Origin: an uncultured Oscillospiraceae bacterium
GTDB taxonomy: Bacteria > Bacillota > Clostridia > Oscillospirales > Oscillospiraceae
Direction: 5' to 3'
Length of the DNA: 10,918 nt
Assembly (NCBI GenBank): GCA_910585815.1
Contig: CAJUFJ010000076.1
Span: 1-10,918 of the forward strand
This document shows, one piece after another, positions 6,520-10,918 of this stretch; position 1 is the first letter of the stretch; the number at the start of each line of letters is the position of its first letter. Made by a program: the position numbers and the translations under genes. The notes under the pieces are model-generated. The model had not been told where the DNA came from, ran no database searches, and worked only from the letters and a program-made list of their open reading frames with translations.

Positions 6520-7878
6520 TCAAAGGCTGGGGATTAAATCGGCCAAACGCTGGGCAGTTTCCTGAGCGGTCTGCTGGGTTTTGGCCTCCACCATCACCCG
6601 CATCAGAGCCTCGGTGCCCGAGGGACGCACCAGCACACGGCCCTCCCCGGCCAGGGCCTCCTCCTCCCGCTGGACGGCCTGGGCCAGCAGGGGACTGGCC
6701 ATAGCGGCCTTCTTCACGTCGTTGTCGGCCACCGGGATGTTAATGAGCACCTGGGGATACCGGGGGCAGGCGCTGAATACCTCGCTGGCCTTTTTGCCGC
6801 TCTCCTTCAGCAGGGCCAGGATTTTCAGGGCGGTGAGCTGACCATCGCCGGTGGTGGCGTGCTCCAGGAAAATCATGTGTCCCGACTGCTCGCCTCCCAG
6901 GGTGTACCCCCTGGCCACCATCCGCTCCAGCACGTTCCGGTCCCCCACGTCGGTACACTCCAGCTCCATGCCGTGCTCCTTGGCGTAGACGTGGAAGCCC
7001 AGGTTGGACATGACGGTGGCCACCACCGTGCCGCCGGGGAGCTGGCCCTTGTTCTTCATGTCCAGGCCGCAGGCCGCCATGATCTGGTCGCCGTCAATGA
7101 GATTGCCCAGCTCATCCACCGCCAGACACCGGTCGGCGTCGCCGTCGAAGGCGATGCCCATATCGTAGTGGCCCGCCTTCACCATGGCGGCCAGGGCGTC
7201 CATGTGGGTGGAACCGCATTGGTCGTTGATGTTCACCCCGTCGGGGTCGGCGTTAATTACGTCGGTGCGCAGCTTGGAGAAGCGGTCGAACAGCCGGGCG
7301 GCGGTGGCTGAGGCGGCGCCGTTGGCGCAGTCCACCAGGATGCGCAGGCCCCCCAAGGTGGAGTCGATGGTGGACTCCAGGTGGTCGATGTAGTCCTCGC
7401 TGGCCTTGGGGGCCGCGTAGCTCACCTTGCCGATGTCGCCGTGGGTCTTCATGGGCACGTTGTTGGAGCCGAACAGGACAATCTCCTCTATTTTCTCCTC
7501 CAGCTCGTCGGACAGCTTGAAGCCCTTGCCGTTGAAAATTTTAATGCCGTTGTGCTCGAAGGGGTTGTGGCTGGCGGAGATCACAATGCCGGCGTCGGCC
7601 TCCTCGTCCACCGTCACCCAGGCTACGCCGGGGGTGGGCAGGGTGCCCAGGTCCAGCACGTCCGCCCCGGCAGTGCACAGCCCGGAAATCAGGGAGCCCT
7701 TGAGCAGGTCGCCCGAGATGCGGGTGTCCTTGCCGATGGTCACCAGGGGTTTCTCTCCCGGCTTCTTGTTCTTTGCCAGCACAATGGCCGCCGCCAAGCC
7801 CACCTTGTAGGCCAAGTCTGCATCCAGGCCGGCGTTTACCACGCCCCGGATGCCGTCCGTTCCAAATAATTTGCCCAT
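6520..7878 (-). CDS. glmM: Phosphoglucosamine mutase
   Basis: GlmM interconverts glucosamine-6-phosphate and glucosamine-1-phosphate, supplying UDP-GlcNAc for peptidoglycan in the cytoplasm. The 452-aa length is typical. All four landmarks of the alpha-D-phosphohexomutase fold are visible: the GTDGIRG start (residues 6-12), the phosphoserine loop SASHNP with catalytic Ser103, the Mg2+ site DGDADR (about 240-246), the sugar loop GEQSGH, and the C-terminal phosphate-binding RPSGTE. The start is the ATG at 7876-7878 (MGKLFGTDG), with GAGGTG 7 nt upstream. A 16-codon upstream extension has no family similarity and runs into a GC-rich hairpin. No convincing promoter was found upstream, where the sequence is repeat-derived. 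No terminator separates it from the sigma gene. Confidence 0.97.
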   Translation of the reverse strand: MGKLFGTDGIRGVVNAGLDADLAYKVGLAAAIVLAKNKKPGEKPLVTIGKDTRISGDLLKGSLISGLCTAGADVLDLGTLPTPGVAWVTVDEEADAGIVISASHNPFEHNGIKIFNGKGFKLSDELEEKIEEIVLFGSNNVPMKTHGDIGKVSYAAPKASEDYIDHLESTIDSTLGGLRILVDCANGAASATAARLFDRFSKLRTDVINADPDGVNINDQCGSTHMDALAAMVKAGHYDMGIAFDGDADRCLAVDELGNLIDGDQIMAACGLDMKNKGQLPGGTVVATVMSNLGFHVYAKEHGMELECTDVGDRNVLERMVARGYTLGGEQSGHMIFLEHATTGDGQLTALKILALLKESGKKASEVFSACPRYPQVLINIPVADNDVKKAAMASPLLAQAVQREEEALAGEGRVLVRPSGTEALMRVMVEAKTQQTAQETAQRLADLIPSL

Positions 7879-7907
7879 TTGATGCACCTCAACTTTCCGA
7901 TTGATAG

Positions 7908-7924
7908 GGCGGCCGCAGGCCGCC
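7908..7924. repeat. GC-rich hairpin 30 nt upstream of glmM
   Basis: A perfect 7-bp inverted repeat, GGCGGCC/GGCCGCC, with a 3-nt loop lies between the repeat element and the glmM ribosome site. On the minus strand it lies in or next to the presumed glmM leader and could affect mRNA stability. A weak promoter candidate (TTTTGG, 16 nt, TATCAA) straddles it and is not convincing. Confidence 0.5.
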
Positions 7925-8135
7925 AAAAGCCTCCTTTTCCCCGTAAGGGGGACGCGATATCCGTTGTAGGGCGGGACGACTCGGCCCGCCGTCCACGGAG
8001 CGTGGGTGCCCTCGGGAGAACGGCGCGCCGAGGTCGTCGCGCCCTACACGCGTTTACTTCGTATGTTTTGCTTCGCAAAACGCAATCCTCAGTCAGCCTT
8101 CGGCTGACAGCCCCTTTCAAAAGGGGCCTTTTTTG
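7925..8135. repeat. Composite hairpin repeat element between glmM and the XRE gene
   Basis: This non-coding element is built from stem-loops. Its right part contains, left to right, GTTTTGC-TTC-GCAAAAC (8065-8081), the linker GCAATCCTC, GTCAGCC-TTC-GGCTGAC (8092-8108) and GCCCCTTT-CA-AAAGGGGC (8109-8126), followed by CTTTTTT. The 58 nt at 8053-8110 recur inverted at 10754-10811 with two differences. The left part (7925-7952) retains an AAGCCTCCTTTT edge with a small CCCC/GGGG hairpin. A different inverted repeat occupies the middle. The T-run at 8127-8132 makes the right edge a good plus-strand terminator, though no plus-strand gene leads into it. Confidence 0.75.
7965..8048. repeat. 84-bp imperfect inverted repeat (MITE-like) inside the composite element
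   Basis: Arms 7965-7991 and 8021-8048 are near-perfect reverse complements beginning TGTAGGGCG and ending CGCCCTACA, around a core of about 29 nt that holds a small CCACG/CGTGG hairpin. It has no coding potential, and no target duplication is evident. It resembles the non-autonomous palindromic repeats common in gut Clostridia and looks inserted within, or joined to, the surrounding hairpin element. Confidence 0.75.
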
Positions 8136-8138
8136 CGC

Positions 8139-8360
8139 TTACTTGTTAACTTCCCGCTTATCCGTGCGACCAAGAAGGTAGTCGATGCTGATGTTGAAAT
8201 ACTCCGCCAGCGCGTACAGGCGGGGGACGTCCGGGTAGCCCCTCCCTTGCTCATAACACTGATACCCACCATCTGACAGCCCCAGATGAACAGCTATCTC
8301 GTGCTGCTTTTTTCCATTTTCAACACGAATTGCCTTCAACCTGCGTGGAAATTTTTCCAT
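8139..8360 (-). CDS. XRE/Cro-CI family helix-turn-helix regulator
   Basis: This 73-aa single-domain DNA-binding protein has the HTH_3 pattern: FPRRLKAIRVENGKKQHEIAVHLGLSDGGYQCYEQGRGYPDVPRL spans the five-helix fold (about residues 4-48), and the end YFNISIDYLLGRTDK is typical of this family. No effector domain is present. The start is the ATG at 8358-8360, with AAAGGTG about 7 nt upstream; the 11-codon longer frame is not needed for the fold. It is divergent from a small unknown gene with 95 nt between, and its upstream region overlaps the promoter of that gene, so it probably represses itself, its neighbour or both. Base composition is visibly lower in GC than glmM or ruvB. Confidence 0.9.
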   Translation of the reverse strand: MEKFPRRLKAIRVENGKKQHEIAVHLGLSDGGYQCYEQGRGYPDVPRLYALAEYFNISIDYLLGRTDKREVNK

Positions 8361-8378
8361 AAATACACCTTTCCCCTC

Positions 8379-8407
8379 TTGACACAGAGGCAAGATAGAT
8401 TTAAGAT
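8379..8407 (+). promoter_or_regulatory. Promoter of the small plus-strand gene
   Basis: TTGACA (8379-8384) and TAAGAT (8402-8407) are 17 nt apart on the plus strand and lead to the ATG at 8456. The -35 box lies about 20 nt before the XRE gene's start codon on the other strand, so regulator binding here could affect both directions. Confidence 0.75.
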
Positions 8408-8432
8408 ATACTTAGTTTAACTCACGGTATAT

Positions 8433-8444
8433 TAATTTAAATTA
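8433..8444. promoter_or_regulatory. 12-bp perfect palindrome, candidate operator
   Basis: TAATTTAAATTA is a perfect palindrome between the plus-strand -10 box and the ribosome site of the small gene, in an AT-rich intergenic region. It could be the operator of the neighbouring XRE protein. AT-rich palindromes also arise by chance, and a shorter one, AGTT-T-AACT, lies nearby at 8414-8422. Confidence 0.4.
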
Positions 8445-8455
8445 GGGGGATTATT

Positions 8456-8728
8456 ATGAACACACTGCCTTCTCTGTTCCTCAACGACACCATCGACGAT
8501 GAAATCGAGGCGTTCTGCGCCAGCGACCCGGAATACCATAAAGCTAAACAAGGATTTTACGAAATCGCAGACCAAATTGAGAAATTGACTGATCCCAGCC
8601 TGTACGATGCCTTTGAAAAAAGCCTATGGGACTATCTGTACCGCACCGCCGACCTCTATTATCTCTACGGATTGGGTCTGCGTCAAGAGGTTTTGCAGGC
8701 GATTGGCGGACAAAGCCTCCCTCTTTGA
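8456..8728 (+). CDS. Small hypothetical protein, possibly DUF6809-like
   Basis: This 90-aa acidic protein has no signal peptide or membrane segment. It is mostly helical in character, with an aromatic stretch WDYLYRTADLYYLYGLGLRQEVLQAIG near the C-terminus. The layout (short N-terminal segment, a charged helix, then a YLYGLGLRQE-type helix) recalls small Clostridia proteins of the DUF6809 kind, but this is a weak resemblance and no function is claimed. GGGGGA precedes the ATG by 5 nt, and a good promoter is present. The last residues (about GQSLPL) and the TGA stop are encoded by the left edge of a repeat element, so the original C-terminus may have been altered. It is divergent from the XRE gene. 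Confidence 0.72.
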   Translation: MNTLPSLFLNDTIDDEIEAFCASDPEYHKAKQGFYEIADQIEKLTDPSLYDAFEKSLWDYLYRTADLYYLYGLGLRQEVLQAIGGQSLPL

Positions 8729-8734
8729 GGGAGG
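8716..8734 (-). terminator. Repeat-borne terminator, minus direction
   Basis: A perfect 8-bp stem with a 3-nt loop is followed on the minus strand by CTTTG. It could end the ruvB operon transcript, which enters from the DUF5655 gene, although the T-run is short. Confidence 0.45.
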
Positions 8735-8823
8735 TGGCGCGGCGAAGCCGTGTCGGAGGGAGTTCTGCGGAAGGGCTTGCGGTTCCTCCGGAGAGCTCTC
8801 TCAGTCTGGCCTTCGGTCAGCCA

Positions 8824-8847
8824 GCTCCCTCGGAGCGGGAGCCTTTT
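8824..8847 (+). terminator. Repeat-borne terminator, plus direction
   Basis: A GCTCCC/GGGAGC stem with a 7-nt loop is followed by CTTTTC on the plus strand. It is the likely terminator of the small plus-strand gene, about 95 nt past its stop codon. Confidence 0.5.
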
Positions 8848-8870
8848 CGCTGCGGCGGGACGAGGGAGTT

Positions 8871-9251
8871 TCACCGCTTGGCCGCCGCGAAGTCGTAGGC
8901 CTCCCGGACCCAGGCCATCAGTTCGTCGTCGATCTCCTCCGCAGACCCGATGACCAGATGGTGGGTCCACCGGCCCGGGTAGGGCTCCGACGCCTGGTCG
9001 ATGCGCGGGGAGCCCTCCCGCCGGTTCAGGCCCAGGGTGATGGTGATGTAGGGGTCGGGCCGGTCCTTTGCCTTCCGGGCGGCGAGGAAGGACACCGCCC
9101 CGAACACCCGCCGGTTTTTCAGGGTGATCTGAGATTTCTGAGGCTGAATAATTACCCCCTCCAGCTCGACTAAAAGCCGCTCCTCAAAGGCTCTGTAAAG
9201 GGGAAGCGCCTCCGGGTGTCCGTTGAAAAAGAACAGGGTGTTTTGTTCCAT
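8871..9251 (-). CDS. DUF5655 domain-containing protein
   Basis: This 126-aa protein matches the DUF5655 family in layout: an N-terminal NGHPEALPLYRAFEERL, a SQITLKNRRVFGAVSFL strand region (about residues 40-58), then PGRWTHHLVI and the C-terminal acidic helix DDELMAWVREAYDFA. No catalytic motif is recognisable and the family function is unknown. The ATG has GGAGGG 7 nt upstream. It begins 3 nt after the stop of the preceding gene, so it is the last gene of the ruvB operon and probably translationally coupled. The gene ends immediately beside a repeat element. Confidence 0.82.
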   Translation of the reverse strand: MEQNTLFFFNGHPEALPLYRAFEERLLVELEGVIIQPQKSQITLKNRRVFGAVSFLAARKAKDRPDPYITITLGLNRREGSPRIDQASEPYPGRWTHHLVIGSAEEIDDELMAWVREAYDFAAAKR

Positions 9252-9254
9252 GGT

Positions 9255-9620
9255 TCAGCCCTCCAACCCGCAGTTTACTATATTATACAGCCGCTCCACC
9301 AGGGACCAGTCTACATCCTCCAGCCGCTCCAGTTCCTCAAGCGCCTTGAAGGTATACTGGGCAAAGTCCGCCGGGTGTCCCGCCTGTGTCTCCAGCTGCC
9401 CCCGCCAGTAGTATTTGCTCAGTAAAACCTCGGCCAGGCTGGCCCCGGTCAGCGCCAGGATTTCCCGCTCATACTCGTCAAACGCCCGGCAGTAGGCGGA
9501 CAGACAGTTCATTTCTGCTTCCGAAAATGTGATATACCGGTCCGATGGGGGCATATTCAGCATCCGCACCAGGCGGTCCATCTCCTCCCGGGTGAAAATG
9601 TGGATTTCATCCAGGTCCAT
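9255..9620 (-). CDS. Hypothetical protein in the ruvB operon
   Basis: I do not recognise this 121-aa family. It is acidic and mostly helical in character, soluble, with no signal peptide or membrane segment. Notable stretches are IFTREEMDRLVRMLNMPPSDRY near the start, a central YCRAFDEYEREILALTGASL, and AEVLLSKYYWRG (about residues 63-74). GGGAGGTGAGAAA precedes the ATG and overlaps the end of ruvB. Only 12 nt separate it from the ruvB stop and 3 nt from the next gene, so real translation and co-transcription are likely. Its link to recombination is only by position. Confidence 0.78.
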   Translation of the reverse strand: MDLDEIHIFTREEMDRLVRMLNMPPSDRYITFSEAEMNCLSAYCRAFDEYEREILALTGASLAEVLLSKYYWRGQLETQAGHPADFAQYTFKALEELERLEDVDWSLVERLYNIVNCGLEG

Positions 9621-9632
9621 TTTCTCACCTCC

Positions 9633-10697
9633 CTAAAAGCTGAGCTGGTCCAGCCCGCCCGGCTCGCCGGGGACGGGCAGCCCCAAATGCGCATACGCCT
9701 TGGGGGTGACGCACCGGCCCCGGGGGGTTCTTGTCAGAAAGCCCAGCTGCATCAGGTAGGGCTCGTACACGTCCTCCAGGGTGATTGCCTCCTCGTTGAT
9801 GGTGGCGGCCAGGGTATCCAGCCCCACCGGCCCGCCCCGGTAGTTTTCCATGATGGACCGCAGCATGCGGTGGTCGATGGAGTCCAGGCCCAGGTGGTCG
9901 ATCTCCAGGGCGGTGAGGGCCTCGTCGGCCACCTTTTTGGTGATGACGCCCCCCGCCCGCACCTGGGCGAAGTCCCGCACCCGGCGGAGCATCCGGTTGG
10001 CGATTCGGGGGGTGCCCCGGCTCCGGCGGGCGATCTCCATGGCGCCGTCGGGCTCGATGGGCACCTCCAGAATGCCGGCGGACCGGGTGACAATCAGGGT
10101 CAGCTCCTCCGGGGTGTACAGCTCCAGCCGCAGAGTCACCCCGAAGCGGTCCCGGAGGGGGGCGGACAGCTGGCCCGCCCGGGTAGTGGCTCCGATAAGG
10201 GTGAACTTGGGCAGGTCCAGCCGGATGGAGTTGGCCGACGGCCCCTTGCCGATGATGATGTCGATGGCGTAGTCCTCCATGGCGGGGTAGAGAATCTCCT
10301 CCACCGCCCGGTTGAGGCGGTGTATCTCGTCCACAAAGAGGATGTCGTTTTCGTTGAGGTTGGTCAGCAGGGCGGCCAGGTCCCCCGCCTTCTCGATGGC
10401 CGGGCCGGACGTGATGCGCACGTTGACCCCCATCTCGTTGGCGATGATGCCGGAGAGGGTGGTCTTGCCCAGTCCCGGGGGGCCGTGGAGCAGCACATGG
10501 TCCAGGGGCTCGCTGCGCATCTTGGCCGCCTGGATGAAAACCTCCAGGTTGCCCTTGGCCTTCTCCTGGCCGATGTACTCCCGGAGGGTCTTGGGGCGCA
10601 GGGAAAACTCCCCCTCATCCTCACGGGTCAGGGAGGTGGTCACCAGGGGCTCCAGCTCCTCGGCGTCCAGCCCGCCGCCGGAAAAATCAATGCTCAA
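9633..10697 (-). CDS. ruvB: Holliday junction branch migration DNA helicase RuvB
   Basis: RuvB is the AAA+ hexameric motor that, with RuvA, drives branch migration of Holliday junctions. The 354-aa length is typical. Domains in order: an N-terminal LRPKTLREYIGQ, Walker A GPPGLGKT (residues 72-79), Walker B DEIHR (123-127), sensor 1 GATTRAG, the arginine-finger segment SAPLRDRFG, sensor 2 RGTPRIANR, and the C-terminal winged-helix domain with GLDSIDHRML and GFLTRTPRG. The apparent start is TTG (10695-10697): AAGGAAG lies about 7 nt upstream, and the next in-frame ATG (Met60) would remove conserved sequence before Walker A. It heads an operon with an unknown gene and the DUF5655 gene. RuvA is not visible; just upstream is a repeat element, with no recognisable promoter. 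Confidence 0.97.
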   Translation of the reverse strand: MSIDFSGGGLDAEELEPLVTTSLTREDEGEFSLRPKTLREYIGQEKAKGNLEVFIQAAKMRSEPLDHVLLHGPPGLGKTTLSGIIANEMGVNVRITSGPAIEKAGDLAALLTNLNENDILFVDEIHRLNRAVEEILYPAMEDYAIDIIIGKGPSANSIRLDLPKFTLIGATTRAGQLSAPLRDRFGVTLRLELYTPEELTLIVTRSAGILEVPIEPDGAMEIARRSRGTPRIANRMLRRVRDFAQVRAGGVITKKVADEALTALEIDHLGLDSIDHRMLRSIMENYRGGPVGLDTLAATINEEAITLEDVYEPYLMQLGFLTRTPRGRCVTPKAYAHLGLPVPGEPGGLDQLSF

Positions 10698-10737
10698 AAC
10701 GTCACTTCCTTACTCCTTCGTCCCCCGCAGGACAGGG

Positions 10738-10918
10738 CTCCTTTGGAAAGGAGCTGTCAGCCGCAGGCTGACTGAGGATTGCGTTTTGCGAAGCAAAACA
10801 TACGCAGTAAAGTCAAGTTTGCAAAACCTCGTTTGCTCCGCATATTTTGGCTTCGCCAAAATGCAATCCTCCGCCCCAGTTTGCGAACTGGGGCACCTCC
10901 TTTCAAAAGGAGGCTTGC
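10738..10918. repeat. Composite inverted hairpin element upstream of ruvB
   Basis: Two modules face each other. The left one reads CTCCTTT-GG-AAAGGAG (about 10740-10753), GTCAGCC-GCA-GGCTGAC, GAGGATTGC, then GTTTTGC-GAA-GCAAAAC. The right one is inverted: ATTTTGGC-TTC-GCCAAAAT, GCAATCCTC, CCCCAGTT-TGCG-AACTGGGG (10874-10893), CCTCCTTT-CA-AAAGGAGG (10896-10913). Arm sequences differ between modules while base-pairing is kept. The spacer (about 10812-10832) is unique. The element ends at or near the window edge and has no coding potential. Confidence 0.75.

Larger units (their letters stand above)
8711..8850. repeat. Composite inverted hairpin element between convergent genes
   Basis: Two hairpin pairs face each other. 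On the left are CCTCCCTC-TTT-GAGGGAGG (8716-8734) and a GCGGC-GAA-GCCGT stem (8736-8754). On the right are CTGGCC-TTC-GGTCAG (about 8807-8821) and GCTCCC/GGGAGC (8824-8842), followed by CTTTT. The right side aligns with the CTCAGTC-hairpin-CCCCTTT module at 8090-8126. It fills the gap between two convergent genes. The middle (8755-8806) holds no gene that can be supported. Confidence 0.72.

Noticed and set aside
7836..8181. Open frames of about 94 and 100 codons across the glmM-XRE gap on both strands
   Set aside because: They lie almost entirely within palindromic repeat sequence, have arginine- and proline-rich low-complexity translations, lack good ribosome sites and overlap real genes.
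7925..8850. Possible CRISPR array because of repeated hairpins
   Set aside because: The repeats are not regularly spaced, spacers are not of uniform length, the copies alternate in orientation, and no cas genes are present.
9600..10775. A 391-codon plus-strand open frame opposite ruvB
   Set aside because: It mirrors the high-GC codon pattern of ruvB on the other strand, its translation is Gly/Gln/His/Val-rich with no domain, and ruvB is unambiguous.

Overview
The window reads as chromosomal DNA of a GC-rich, spore-former-type Clostridia bacterium, probably an Oscillospiraceae/Flavonifractor-Lawsonibacter-like gut organism. This is inferred from strong AGGAGG ribosome sites, TTGACA/TATAAT promoters, TrmK plus the Nif3-like protein, a SigH-like sigma factor, and hairpin-rich intergenic repeats built on TTCG stem-loops and CTCC-TTT/AAA-GGAG stems. 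Species cannot be fixed from sequence alone. Fifteen protein genes are supported: thirteen on the minus strand and two (a YoaK/DUF1275 membrane protein and a small unknown gene) on the plus strand. No tRNA, rRNA, CRISPR array, integrase or transposase gene was seen.

Layout from left to right. 1-156: repeat hairpins and a strong stem-loop behind coaBC. 157-3736: minus-strand core genes. A flavodoxin-like oxidoreductase, trmK and the Nif3-like gene form one tight operon (13-nt gap, then a 13-nt overlap) behind a good promoter. coaBC follows but has its own promoter in the 172-nt gap. 3736-4035: a monocistronic DUF1858 gene with a clear promoter and terminator. 4071-4758: the DUF1275 membrane protein, convergent with a Uma2-family nuclease (4785-5351) that has its own promoter. 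5413-7878: glmM, a SigH-like sigma factor and a double zinc-ribbon protein, read leftwards and ending at a textbook terminator. 7908-8860: an accessory-looking segment in which a divergent pair, an XRE regulator and a small unknown gene of lower GC, is bracketed by two hairpin-rich repeat elements. 8871-10697: a compact ruvB / unknown / DUF5655 operon. 10738-10918: a third composite repeat at the edge.

The core genes serve coenzyme A synthesis (coaBC), tRNA modification (trmK), peptidoglycan precursor supply (glmM) and Holliday-junction migration (ruvB). No multi-gene defence, secretion or biosynthetic system is visible. The least ordinary content is a family of composite inverted hairpin elements, three copies with compensatory stem changes. 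One holds a different 84-bp inverted repeat, one supplies the stop codon and terminator of the small plus-strand gene, and one sits just upstream of ruvB. The other point of interest is the small regulator/unknown divergent pair with a 12-bp perfect palindrome between its genes. Several starts were re-set from sequence evidence: the Nif3-like gene, the sigma factor, glmM, the XRE regulator and the flavodoxin-like gene. ruvB appears to start at TTG, and trmK and the Nif3-like gene at GTG.
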